Below are positions 1 through 8,004 of a DNA stretch of 64,000 nucleotides, in pieces. The DNA is from Metabacillus sediminilitoris. GTDB lineage: Bacteria > Bacillota > Bacilli > Bacillales > Bacillaceae. The stretch is taken from contig NZ_CP046266.1 of assembly GCF_009720625.1 (NCBI RefSeq), positions 1,497,501-1,561,500 on the forward strand, given 5' to 3'. The translations under genes and the position numbers were made by a program. The notes below the pieces were generated by a model, which saw only the letters and a program-made list of their open reading frames with translations, made no database searches and was not told the DNA's origin. Positions within the stretch are counted from its first letter, which is position 1. Every line of letters begins with the position of its first letter.

Positions 1-624
1 TTTTGCTTGTTCTTCAAAACCATCTACTACACTCAATAAATGAGAACTTGCAGGCAATTCATTATATGCATTGGCAATGTTTCGAAACCAATCCATTTTC
101 GTGATGACTTTTTGGTAGCTCTTTGGCCATTTATATAATCTTGAGGCAACTTCAGATTGGGACGGGGGTACATATCCTTTGCTTAATTGATGAAATTCCC
201 CGAGTGCATGGCAAAGATGTTTAGCGCCTTCCAAATCTTTTGTTACAGGTGTTAATGGTTCAATCCACTCTGCGACAAACCATAATTTCCCGCCTGCTTC
301 AACATAATTGCTGCCATCTTTCGTTTTGATAATTGGAGGTACGCGTGCTTCCTTAACATTGACTAAATATTCTTGTGCTCCAAGGCTGAACATACTTCTA
401 GTAGGCCTTCTGTGTAAAAGTTTTAAACTTTTAGGACCTGCACTTGTTTCTAACTTCCAAATGGAGCCGCCTTTATCTGGTTTTGTCGTAACGACTTTAA
501 TGCTCTGTACGGAGAAATCGTAGTATTCAAGTACATTTTGTGCAATTTGTTCAATGTACTCAGGAACAAAAAATTCATACGTTAATTCATCTTCTTCCCA
601 TGGCACAATTAAGATCTTCTCCAT
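1..624 (-). CDS. CotS-family spore coat protein (N-terminal part, cut by window edge)
   Basis: The minus strand is open from an ATG at 622-624 to the window edge, giving 208 residues. AGGAGGG at 631-637 precedes the start at good spacing. The N-terminus (MEKILIVPWEEDEL) and the sequence WKLETSAGPKSLKLLHR followed by FVAEWIEP look like the kinase-like N-lobe of the CotS/CotI/YutH spore coat family, which are about 350 residues long and related to aminoglycoside phosphotransferases. The catalytic lobe lies outside the window. It is divergent from galU-ytcA-ytcB; in B. subtilis cotS/cotI lie next to ytcA and ytcB, which supports the call. Which CotS paralogue it is cannot be decided. Confidence 0.8.
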   Translation of the reverse strand, partial: MEKILIVPWEEDELTYEFFVPEYIEQIAQNVLEYYDFSVQSIKVVTTKPDKGGSIWKLETSAGPKSLKLLHRRPTRSMFSLGAQEYLVNVKEARVPPIIKTKDGSNYVEAGGKLWFVAEWIEPLTPVTKDLEGAKHLCHALGEFHQLSKGYVPPSQSEVASRLYKWPKSYQKVITKMDWFRNIANAYNELPASSHLLSVVDGFEEQAK

Positions 625-1041
625 AAAAACCCCTCCTATGAACTTATTAAAGTATGTTCCGCCAGGCAGGTCGCGACAAATTCATCATGTTTTCCCACTT
701 GTTTTAATGATATAGAGACACCAAGTTATGCACAAATAGTCATCAAATGGGATACCGCAACAGAGACGGGGGGGGGTAACTATTAATTAAATCGATTAAA
801 TAGTTACATCACTTGTTGCCCAAGTAGTTAATATTATATGGGGAAGTTTTTGTGACTTACATATCCTTGATTGTGGTAGATCGACACCTCTGGAGTAATC
901 ATACTTTTTATTAACCTATGTAAAAATAAAAATATTGTATAGGACAGCTTACCTAAACTGCTATGTATTAGTTGTATGTTTACATTAGGGACAAAGATGT
1001 AATAGTTAAAAAAAATTCCTTATTTTAAACGAATCCCATAT

Positions 1042-1070
1042 ACACAATTGGTGTTTCTTCCATAAGTATA
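1042..1070 (+). promoter_or_regulatory. possible sporulation (SigK-like) promoter before galU
   Basis: AC at 1042-1043, a 17-nt spacer and CATAAGTAT at 1061-1069 resemble the mother-cell sigma-K pattern AC-N16/17-CATANNNTA with an imperfect -10 tail. The B. subtilis ytdA-ytcA-ytcB genes are reported to be late sporulation genes, so the position makes sense, but the match is weak. The remaining 625-1040 gap is AT-rich apart from a G-run near 769-777 and holds no gene I can support. Confidence 0.3.
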
Positions 1071-1116
1071 TAGAAAGCTCTCGTCACCTGAAGGTATAAA
1101 AAAAGGAGGGGTTAGG

Positions 1117-2004
1117 ATGAGGATACGTAAAGCGATTATTCCAGCTGCAGGGCTAGGTACGAGATTTTTACCTGCAACAAAAGCATTGCCGAAAGAAATG
1201 CTTCCTATCGTTGATAAACCGACGATTCAATATATTGTTGAAGAAGCTGTTGCTTCAGGAATTGAAGATATTATAATCATAAGCGGCCGCGGCAAGCGTT
1301 CGATTGAAGATCATTTTGATCAATCATACGAGTTGGAGGATGCTCTTTTAAAAAAAAACAAACAACTATTATTTGAAGAAGTTCAAAAAATATCCAGCTT
1401 AGCAAATATTCATTATATAAGACAAAAAGAACCTAAGGGACTTGGTCATGCCATCTATTGTGCGAGAAGTTTTATTGGAAATGAACCATTTGCTGTTTTA
1501 CTGGGGGATGACATTGTCAAATCTAATAAACCTTGTTTAAAACAATTAATTGAGGTGTTTAATCGTTATCATTCTTCCATTGTTGCCGTCCAACAAGTTT
1601 TGGAGGATGATGTTTCAAAATATGGAATCATCAAGCCAAAAGGAAGCGAAATTGATAAAAATGTCATCAATATTGAAGCATTAGTAGAAAAACCGAAGAA
1701 GGAGGATGCTCCTTCCCGTTTTGCGATCATGGGCAGGTATGTATTGAGACCTGAAATCTTTGATATCTTAAAAGACTTACCACCAGACAAGAGTGGTGAA
1801 ATTCAATTAACGGATGCTATCAATAAAATGAATCAGACTCAAGCTGTTTATGCCTATCAGTTTCACGGCCAGCGATATGACATAGGAAATAAAATGGGTT
1901 TTATTCAGGCAACAATCGATTTTGCCTTACAGCGTCAGGATTTGCGTGATGAGGTCATTCGCTATTTAAAAGAGGTGATCGCGATTAACGATTTAAATGA
2001 ATAG
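1117..2004 (+). CDS. galU: UTP--glucose-1-phosphate uridylyltransferase
   Basis: This 295-residue protein makes UDP-glucose from UTP and glucose 1-phosphate in the cytoplasm. The nucleotide-binding signature [19 protein letters not shown] is at residues 13-31, followed by a typical GalU core (LLGDD near 128, [11 protein letters not shown] near 190) at the usual family length. AAGGAGGGG sits 5-8 nt before the ATG. It is first in a unidirectional set with UDP-glucose dehydrogenase and a UDP-glucuronate epimerase, matching B. subtilis ytdA-ytcA-ytcB, so it may be the sporulation-specific paralogue rather than the housekeeping GtaB. The fold call is secure; the paralogue assignment is inference. 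Confidence 0.93.
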   Translation: MRIRKAIIPAAGLGTRFLPATKALPKEMLPIVDKPTIQYIVEEAVASGIEDIIIISGRGKRSIEDHFDQSYELEDALLKKNKQLLFEEVQKISSLANIHYIRQKEPKGLGHAIYCARSFIGNEPFAVLLGDDIVKSNKPCLKQLIEVFNRYHSSIVAVQQVLEDDVSKYGIIKPKGSEIDKNVINIEALVEKPKKEDAPSRFAIMGRYVLRPEIFDILKDLPPDKSGEIQLTDAINKMNQTQAVYAYQFHGQRYDIGNKMGFIQATIDFALQRQDLRDEVIRYLKEVIAINDLNE

Positions 2005-2153
2005 TGAAAAGGGCAGGGATTGTGATATTTAGAAGAGACACGAAGAAAGATTAGGATATTAGATCATTTCCGTGTCATTTCCCCTTTTGCTGCCATAATC
2101 TATAAGAAACTGTTTTTCAAACAAGAGATATGAAGAGAATTGAGGTGTCTTGA

Positions 2154-3461
2154 ATGAACATTGCAGTGATCGGTGCCGGTTATGTGGGAACGACAACAAG
2201 TGTTGCCTTTGCTGAATATGGTCATAAGGTTATTGTGGTTGATCATGACCTAAAAAAAATCGAAAAGTTACAACAGTCTATTCTCCCCTTTTATGAAGAA
2301 GGAATAGAGGATTTATTAAAAGTGCTCATTACGAAAGGAAATATATCATTTACAGAAAATGTTAATAGTGCCATTAATCAAAGTGATCTGTTGTTTATTA
2401 CGGTCGGTACTCCTTCATTAGACGATGGAGTAGCAGACATTTCATATGTCGAGGAAGTTGCAAGGACGATCGGACAACATATGAATGATCATAAAATCAT
2501 TGTGATCAAAAGCACCGTCCCGATCGGTACAGGTGATAAAGTAAAGGACATTATAAATGAAGAATTAGCAAATAGAAATAAACAGATACCATTCGATGTC
2601 GTTTCAAACCCTGAATTTTTACGTGAAGGAAAAGCATTACATGATGCACGATACCCTGAAAGAATTGTCATTGGGTGTAATAGCAAGAAGGCAGAAAAAG
2701 AAATGAAAGATTTGTATAAAGAGGTAAACGCCCAACTATTGATTACGTCTGTAAAAGATGCGGAAATGATTAAGTATGCCTCAAATACATTTTTAGCAAC
2801 GAAGATTTCTTTTATCAATGAATTAGCTAGACTTTGCGAAAAAATGGGTGTTGATATAACGAATGTAGCGAAAGGAATGGGATTGGATAGCCGAATTGGC
2901 CCGCAATTCCTTCATGCCGGAATTGGATATGGGGGATCCTGTTTTCCTAAAGATGTGAAAGCTTTGAAAGCCTTATCTTTACAAGAGAAAATTCCTTTGC
3001 ACATTCTTGAAGCAGTAACACATATAAATGACACACAAGCAGAATGGTTTATGCAAAAGGTGAAAAATACACTTGGTGATCTTTCAGGAAAACGAATTGC
3101 TATTCTAGGGCTTACTTTCAAACCGGATACTGATGATATAAGAGAAGCCTCCTCGATTAAAATCATCGATTTCCTCATTAAAAATCAAGCTGTTATTTCA
3201 GCTTATGATCCAAAAGGGATAGAACATGTAAAAAAAATATTTCCATCAATAACCTATACTTCAACACCTTTTGAAGCTTTACAAGGAGCAGATGCGATTA
3301 TACTTGTAACAGAATGGAAAGACATTATTGAGATAGATTGGAAGGCTGCGAAAAACAGCATGAATCAACCGTTTTTATTCGATGGAAGAAATGCTCTAAA
3401 TGCTTCTAGAATGGTGAAATTAGGCTACTCATATTTTGGAGTTGGCTTGCCTTCGAACTAA
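2154..3461 (+). CDS. ytcA: UDP-glucose 6-dehydrogenase (YtcA/TuaD type)
   Basis: It oxidises UDP-glucose to UDP-glucuronate with two NAD+. The Rossmann motif GAGYVG is at residues 7-12, the middle domain carries NPEFLREG near 152, and the catalytic cysteine lies in GGSCFPKD (Cys263). At 435 residues it has the normal length with the C-terminal UDP-binding domain intact. GAGGTG precedes the ATG. It lies 150 bp after galU and 93 bp before the epimerase gene, and supplies UDP-glucuronate to the latter. The context favours YtcA over TuaD, which would sit with teichuronic acid genes. Confidence 0.9.
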   Translation: MNIAVIGAGYVGTTTSVAFAEYGHKVIVVDHDLKKIEKLQQSILPFYEEGIEDLLKVLITKGNISFTENVNSAINQSDLLFITVGTPSLDDGVADISYVEEVARTIGQHMNDHKIIVIKSTVPIGTGDKVKDIINEELANRNKQIPFDVVSNPEFLREGKALHDARYPERIVIGCNSKKAEKEMKDLYKEVNAQLLITSVKDAEMIKYASNTFLATKISFINELARLCEKMGVDITNVAKGMGLDSRIGPQFLHAGIGYGGSCFPKDVKALKALSLQEKIPLHILEAVTHINDTQAEWFMQKVKNTLGDLSGKRIAILGLTFKPDTDDIREASSIKIIDFLIKNQAVISAYDPKGIEHVKKIFPSITYTSTPFEALQGADAIILVTEWKDIIEIDWKAAKNSMNQPFLFDGRNALNASRMVKLGYSYFGVGLPSN

Positions 3462-3554
3462 TTCCACACGTTTTCCCTAGTTTCCTCTGATTTTAATCTA
3501 AAATCAGGTTATCCTCACATCAAGACAATACCATGGTAGGAAGGGGGTTCAACC

Positions 3555-4550
3555 TTGCATCAACATCAAACTCCTGAATATATATTTATAACTGGTTGTG
3601 CTGGTTTTATAGGCTTTCATTTAGCTAAAAGATTGTTAGATGAAGGCTATTATGTGCTAGGTTTAGATAATTTGAACGGTTATTATGATCCTCAATTAAA
3701 ACTAGATCGATTAAGTATCTTAAAGCGTCATCCTCAATTTAGCTTTGTAAAAGGCTCTCTCGAAAATCTAGAATTATTAGAAAGTCTTTTTGAGCAATAC
3801 AATCTAGTAACAGTTGTTAACCTGGCAGCACAAGCTGGAGTAAGATACAGCCTTATAAATCCACATATGTATATTCAGTCAAACCTTGTTGGTTTTACAA
3901 ATATATTAGAATGCTGTAAAACCTATCACATCAACCATCTGTTATATGCCTCATCAAGTTCTGTTTATGGTGATAATAAGCAAATTCCGTTTTCAGTAAA
4001 TGATCGGGTTGACAATCCAATTAGTTTATACGCTGCTACAAAAAAGTCTAATGAACTATTGGCTTATACGTATAGTCATTTATATAAACTTCCTGCAACA
4101 GGACTAAGATTTTTCACTGTATATGGCCCATGGGGCAGACCTGACATGGCCTTATTTACCTTTGCAAACGCAATTTGCAATCAACAGCCAATTGAAATTT
4201 ACAATTATGGGAAGATGAAACGAGATTTCACTTATATAGATGATGTCATTGAATCGATATATCGTTTAATGAAGAAAGGGCCCCTAGCAGATCAAGCCGT
4301 ACCTCATAAAATCTATAACATCGGAAATAATCAACCTGTAGAATTAACCGATTTTATTCAAATACTAGAAAAAGAAATAGGTAAGCAAGCAACTAAGACG
4401 TTTTTACCAAGACAGCCAGGAGATGTGTTGGAGACATATGCAGATATTGATGAGTTAATAAAGGATATTTCCTACAAACCCCTCGTAACAATCGACGAAG
4501 GAATTCCTCAGTTTGTGAAATGGTTTAAACAATACTATAAAATTTCTTAA
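3555..4550 (+). CDS. ytcB: UDP-glucuronate 4-epimerase-like NAD-dependent epimerase (YtcB)
   Basis: This extended SDR of 331 residues has the NAD motif GCAGFIG at 14-20, the SSSVYGD segment at 134-140 and the catalytic pair Tyr159/Lys163 in YAATK. It resembles CapI/YtcB enzymes that convert UDP-glucuronate to UDP-galacturonate. The start is TTG at 3555, chosen because GGAAGGGGG lies immediately upstream at good spacing and no ATG occurs nearby in frame. It is the last gene of the galU-ytcA-ytcB group. Product identity (UDP-GalA or another epimer) is inferred from family only. Confidence 0.85.
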   Translation: MHQHQTPEYIFITGCAGFIGFHLAKRLLDEGYYVLGLDNLNGYYDPQLKLDRLSILKRHPQFSFVKGSLENLELLESLFEQYNLVTVVNLAAQAGVRYSLINPHMYIQSNLVGFTNILECCKTYHINHLLYASSSSVYGDNKQIPFSVNDRVDNPISLYAATKKSNELLAYTYSHLYKLPATGLRFFTVYGPWGRPDMALFTFANAICNQQPIEIYNYGKMKRDFTYIDDVIESIYRLMKKGPLADQAVPHKIYNIGNNQPVELTDFIQILEKEIGKQATKTFLPRQPGDVLETYADIDELIKDISYKPLVTIDEGIPQFVKWFKQYYKIS

Positions 4551-4568
4551 TTTCTTGGAATAAAATAA

Positions 4569-4588
4569 GCCCCATATCCTGATGGGGC
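4569..4588 (+). terminator. possible weak terminator after ytcB
   Basis: GCCCCAT-N6-ATGGGGC forms a 7-bp GC-rich stem 18 nt after the ytcB stop. The plus-strand tail is not U-rich, while the minus-strand tail is (TTATTTTATT), so it may work better from the other side. Confidence 0.35.
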
Positions 4589-4736
4589 ATGATTACTTAG
4601 TTTGATATTTGTCATTCGTGTTTCATCAAATTTCGTAGAAATGCTATACACAAACAATAAAATTGGCATCCTGATTTGCAAAGGGACATAAATGGAATTT
4701 ATAGTTTTGTAACAATCATTGAGATTGACATGAACT

Positions 4737-4767
4737 AAAAAAACAGTGCAAAAAGTGAATTGCACTG
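4737..4767 (-). terminator. rho-independent terminator of the HAD phosphatase gene
   Basis: CAGTGCAA-N8-TTGCACTG makes an 8-bp stem; read on the minus strand it is followed by seven T residues, 43 nt after the stop codon at 4810. Confidence 0.8.
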
Positions 4768-4809
4768 CTTAGTGATAACCATAGTATGTAACTTTGTTTT
4801 AACACGAAA

Positions 4810-5604
4810 CTAATCAATCAGACCAATTGATTTTAATCCATTATAAATACCAGACTCTGTCACTTTTGTTGTTGTATGCTTTGCATACTGAAACAGGTCT
4901 GGATGTGCATTTCCCATTGCAAAGCCTTCTCCAACAAAGCTCAGCATTTCTTTATCATTCATCCCGTCACCAAATGCAATGGATGAACTTCTCGGAAGAT
5001 CAAGGAGTTCAATGATATGCTGAACAGCAATTCCTTTATTAACATTATCTCTAATGACATCATATGCATGACGTAATCCATCAACATTTACTTGTGATAA
5101 GTGGATACTTGGCTCCTCTTGCTCATATAGAGCTGGCTCATTTTCGCTTAAATTCATTAGCGTAATTCCAAGTATTTGCTGAAGAGCATCTGACGAGAAT
5201 GGTTCATTTTGTTTAATATGAAAAGCTTCAATAAACTCTTTTACAATCGAACTATTCAAATCAGAAAAGATATTTTTCTCATGAGTGTATAAAACGAGCT
5301 CATGATCATTCTTTTTTGCAATATCCACGAAATTCCTTACTGTTTTTTCATTCATTGGCGACTTAAAAATATCTTTTCCTTTATGTATAGCATATGCACC
5401 GTTATAACCAATAAAGGAGTCAATAGTAAGTTCATTAGCGATATGAGCGATTTCGTGTAGTGGTCTGCCAGTAGCAAGGAAAACCTCAAGTCCCTTTTTC
5501 TTTACCTCTGCAATTGCATGCTTCGTTGAACCCTCAATTGTGTCATCAGGCTTTAAAATGGTTCCATCAATGTCTAAAAATAAAACTTTGTAAGCTGTCA
5601 TCAT
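4810..5604 (-). CDS. Cof-type HAD superfamily phosphatase
   Basis: This 264-residue cytoplasmic hydrolase has the HAD motif I nucleophile in FLDIDGTIL (residues 9-17), motif II in LATGRP, and motif IV in FGDGMNDKEML near 212, with a large cap between residues 85 and 185 as in subclass IIB (Cof/YkrA/YwpJ). Family members dephosphorylate sugar phosphates, FMN or PLP, and the substrate cannot be read from sequence. CGGGAG lies just upstream of the start, where two consecutive ATGs occur. It is a single-gene unit with its own terminator, convergent with ytcB. Confidence 0.85.
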   Translation of the reverse strand: MMTAYKVLFLDIDGTILKPDDTIEGSTKHAIAEVKKKGLEVFLATGRPLHEIAHIANELTIDSFIGYNGAYAIHKGKDIFKSPMNEKTVRNFVDIAKKNDHELVLYTHEKNIFSDLNSSIVKEFIEAFHIKQNEPFSSDALQQILGITLMNLSENEPALYEQEEPSIHLSQVNVDGLRHAYDVIRDNVNKGIAVQHIIELLDLPRSSSIAFGDGMNDKEMLSFVGEGFAMGNAHPDLFQYAKHTTTKVTESGIYNGLKSIGLID

Positions 5605-5820
5605 CTACTCCCGCACATTTATTTTTTATTTGGACAATACTTACATAAATTTTACCATATCATCGCTTATTTGTGAAAATCCCTTCAAGCTTCATTCATA
5701 CACAATAAAATCTTAGGAAAAAAATATTTTTATACATTTTTGGTTTAATATTCTTTTTCTCGGGAATAATAATATCGAAATGAATCATCAAACGTGTTTT
5801 GATTTAGGAGGAAATAGTTA

Positions 5821-6021
5821 ATGGCACAAGGAAAAGTAAAATGGTTTAATTCAGAAAAAGGTTTTGGATTTATTGAAGTAGAAGGTGGAGAAGACGTTTT
5901 CGTACATTTCTCTTCTATTCAAGGTGAAGGTTACAAAAGCTTAGATGAAGGCCAAGAAGTTACTTTTGATATCGAACAAGGTAACAGAGGCCCACAAGCA
6001 GCTAACGTTCAAAAAATATAA
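5821..6021 (+). CDS. cold-shock protein, CspA/CspB family
   Basis: The 66-residue protein is a single cold-shock domain that binds single-stranded RNA/DNA as a chaperone. RNP1 (KGFGFIEV, residues 13-20) and RNP2 (VFVHF, 27-31) are intact, and the WFN motif is at 9-11. AGGAGGAAA at about 5807-5815 gives strong initiation. Csp mRNAs usually carry a long regulatory leader; the roughly 200-nt AT-rich upstream region would allow one, but I cannot prove it. The gene is monocistronic with a clear terminator. Assignment to CspB, CspC or CspD is not possible by eye. Confidence 0.95.
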   Translation: MAQGKVKWFNSEKGFGFIEVEGGEDVFVHFSSIQGEGYKSLDEGQEVTFDIEQGNRGPQAANVQKI

Positions 6022-6053
6022 ACCAATAGAACCAAATATAAACCATACAAACA

Positions 6054-6085
6054 AGCAGTCCATTTTTTAATGGGCTGTTTTTGTT
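6054..6085 (+). terminator. terminator of the cold-shock gene
   Basis: CAGTCCATT (6056-6064) pairs with AATGGGCTG (6069-6077), including one T-G pair, followed by TTTTTGTTTGG. It lies about 35 nt after the stop. Confidence 0.85.
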
Positions 6086-6385
6086 TGGTTTTTAAATATT
6101 TCAACAAATAAAAAGAAGGACCGACTTATATGAAAATAAGTTAGCCCTCTTGGAGAATCCGTCTGTAAAACATGTCTTGAAAAAGGTATAGTTAAAGTAT
6201 ATCCCTTTATTGGAGTCTTATTCAAAAGAACATTTACTACTTTGGATTGAAATGAATGCTTTTACCCTTTTACCGCTTTCTATCCTATTTTTTATAGACA
6301 AAGATGATTAAGGTTGTACAAATATAACTGCTTATTAAGCATGTTGTCTTATTCTTTTAGTGAATGATGAAATGGAGTGTCGTCA
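6086..6385. other. intergenic, no gene seen
   Basis: This stretch between the cold-shock terminator and amhX is AT-rich with stops in all frames. It presumably holds the amhX promoter; I see no convincing -35/-10 pair. Confidence 0.4.
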
Positions 6386-7483
6386 GTGTCACAAAACATC
6401 GAAAAACATATTTTAGATTGGTTTAATCATTTTCATACACATCCGGAAGTTAGTTGGAAAGAATTTAAAACGACCGATAAAATTGCGGAGATTTTAGATG
6501 ATCTTGGAGTACACTATCGCAGATTTTCAGACGTAACAGGTCTCATTGCCGAAATAGGGGTAGGGGATGAAGTGATTGCCGTCCGTGCTGATATTGATGC
6601 TCTATGGCAGGAGGTAGATGGCACTTGGCAAGCAAATCATTCATGTGGCCATGATGCGAACATTTCCATGGTTCTTGGGGCTTTGCTATATTTACAAAAT
6701 CAGCAATTAAATAAGAAAATTCGCTTTATCTTTCAACCTGCTGAGGAAAAAGGCAATGGTTCGATTGCCATGATTGAGAGAGGGGCACTCCAGGGTGTTA
6801 CACATTTATTTGGCATTCATCTTCGTCCAGTCGATGAATTGCCATTTGGAAAAATTTCACCTTCCATTCATCATGGAGCTGGGATTTTTATGGAAGGTGA
6901 AATTAATGGGATAGACGCACATGGTGCAAGGCCACATCAAGGAAAAAATGCCATCGACGTCATTGTTGCATTACATCAATACATAAAATCCATCTATGTA
7001 TCACCTTTCGAACCACATTCTGCTAAGCTGACAAAAATTATCACAGGCGGCGAGAGTGTAAATATCATTCCAGGTAAGGCGGAGTTCGCAATGGATGTAC
7101 GTGCCCAGTGCAATGAAGTTTTAAATATGTTAAAAGAAAAAATAGATGAAGGGATAACTTCCTTAAAACATCTTTACAATGTAGACATTGATTGGAAATG
7201 GAATGATTTTACACCCGGTGCAGAAGTATCAGCTGAATCAGAGGCAATAGCTGAAAAAGCGATACGTCAAATCATTGGTGATCACGCTGTTGCACAGCCA
7301 GTTATTACCTCTGGAAGCGATGATTTTCATTTTTATACGGTTAAACATCCTGAAGTGAAAGCATCCATGATTGGAGTTGGAGCGGACCTAACTCCTGGAT
7401 TGCACCATCCAAAGATGATGTTTAATAGAGCTGCCCTTAATATTGGTTCACGTGTATTAGCAGAAACATTAATGAAAGCTTAA
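6386..7483 (+). CDS. amhX: M20-family amidohydrolase AmhX
   Basis: A 365-residue zinc-dependent amidohydrolase/aminoacylase-like enzyme. Metal ligands typical of M20 are visible: CGHDANISMVLG near residue 86, FQPAEEKG near 118, the GIHLRP histidine near 148 and AHGARPH near 180. The sequence is close to B. subtilis AmhX as I remember it (VTGLIAEIG, DIDALWQEVDG, SIHHGA). I choose GTG at 6386, with TGGAG at 6373-6377 as RBS; an in-frame GTG at 6377 lacks one. The physiological substrate is unknown; relatives cleave acyl or indole-acetyl amino acids. It is a single-gene unit. Confidence 0.82.
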   Translation: MSQNIEKHILDWFNHFHTHPEVSWKEFKTTDKIAEILDDLGVHYRRFSDVTGLIAEIGVGDEVIAVRADIDALWQEVDGTWQANHSCGHDANISMVLGALLYLQNQQLNKKIRFIFQPAEEKGNGSIAMIERGALQGVTHLFGIHLRPVDELPFGKISPSIHHGAGIFMEGEINGIDAHGARPHQGKNAIDVIVALHQYIKSIYVSPFEPHSAKLTKIITGGESVNIIPGKAEFAMDVRAQCNEVLNMLKEKIDEGITSLKHLYNVDIDWKWNDFTPGAEVSAESEAIAEKAIRQIIGDHAVAQPVITSGSDDFHFYTVKHPEVKASMIGVGADLTPGLHHPKMMFNRAALNIGSRVLAETLMKA

Positions 7484-7499
7484 ATAGTAACTTTTGGTA

Positions 7500-7612
7500 G
7501 TGCTCCGGTTTAGCTGCTCAGAATTGTAAGGAAGGAACGTCCTTATAGCTGTGCGGCTATTTACCTGAGACCAGAACAAGCCAGGGTTTAAAGGGTCTAA
7601 TTTTTAATAGTT
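7500..7612 (+). ncRNA. candidate structured RNA downstream of amhX
   Basis: This GC-richer segment in an AT-rich gap can fold into CTCAG (near 7518) pairing with CTGAG (near 7573), enclosing the hairpins TAAGGA-N7-TCCTTA and TAGC-N6-GCTA. AGACC then pairs with GGTCT just before AATTTTTAATAGTTTTT. It contains no ORF and matches no riboswitch I recognise (T-box, TPP, SAM, lysine, glycine and M-box motifs are absent). It could equally be the 3' end and terminator of the amhX transcript. Confidence 0.3.
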
Positions 7613-7641
7613 TTTCTCTCTATTGAAAGCTGTTTTATATA

Positions 7642-7671
7642 TTGACGAAATGAACCTATTGATGATATTCT
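7642..7671 (+). promoter_or_regulatory. sigma-A-type promoter upstream of gndA
   Basis: TTGACG (7642-7647), an 18-nt spacer and TATTCT (7666-7671). The same two hexamers and similar surrounding bases (CTATTGA, TGATATTCT) recur ahead of uxaC at 16841-16869, which argues for a real promoter. Confidence 0.65.
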
Positions 7672-7678
7672 TCTATTG

Positions 7679-7707
7679 TTAATTAGTTTACAAAACAAAT
7701 TAATTAA
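7679..7707 (+). promoter_or_regulatory. ROK-type operator upstream of gndA
   Basis: The palindrome TTAATTAGTTT-ACA-AAACAAATTAA (with one mismatch between its arms) starts 7 nt after the -10 box. Its reverse complement matches the perfect palindrome before uxaC at 16878-16910 in all but one core position. B. subtilis XylR, a ROK repressor, uses a similar TTAGTTTGTTT-type operator. It is the likely target of the ROK protein at 15501-16715, repressing transcription of the gndA leader. Confidence 0.7.
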
Positions 7708-7792
7708 AATGCTAATCCGGATTTAAGCCATCTCAACCTATTTTATTAAATAAAAGGGGGAAAAGATACACAAAATAGGTTGTGTTCCTTTG

Positions 7793-7924
7793 ATGTATTC
7801 TTCTAAATTCATTATTCAATCTGGTAATTTTGAAGCAGTTGAAGTAGAATGTATAAATGAGCCTTATTTAACTGAATTTTGTGAACTTACCAATTCTAAT
7901 AAAACTCACAAGATACAGAGGTAA
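7793..7924 (+). CDS. possible 43-residue leader peptide or gene remnant
   Basis: A short ORF (MYSSKFIIQSGNFEAVEVEC...) lies between the regulated promoter and gndA. No good RBS precedes its ATG; an AAAGGGGG at 7753-7760 is too far upstream and lies in the loop of an 11-bp inverted repeat (CAACCTATTTT 7734-7744 / AAAATAGGTTG 7772-7782). I do not recognise the peptide. It may be untranslated leader. Confidence 0.2.
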   Translation: MYSSKFIIQSGNFEAVEVECINEPYLTEFCELTNSNKTHKIQR

Positions 7925-8004
7925 ACGGGTATGTCCCTTGCCATTCATAATGATTTAACTATATGTTAAAATATATTTATTATGTAACAAGAAAGGAAAT
8001 GAAT

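Noticed and set aside
4547..4765. 72-residue minus-strand ORF after the HAD gene
   Set aside because: It starts inside the HAD-gene terminator stem, has no RBS and overlaps the end of ytcB.
7500..7612. TPP riboswitch suggested by ACCTGAGACCAG
   Set aside because: The thi-box order (CTGAGA before ACCTGATCTGG) and the conserved GCGTAGGGA are missing.
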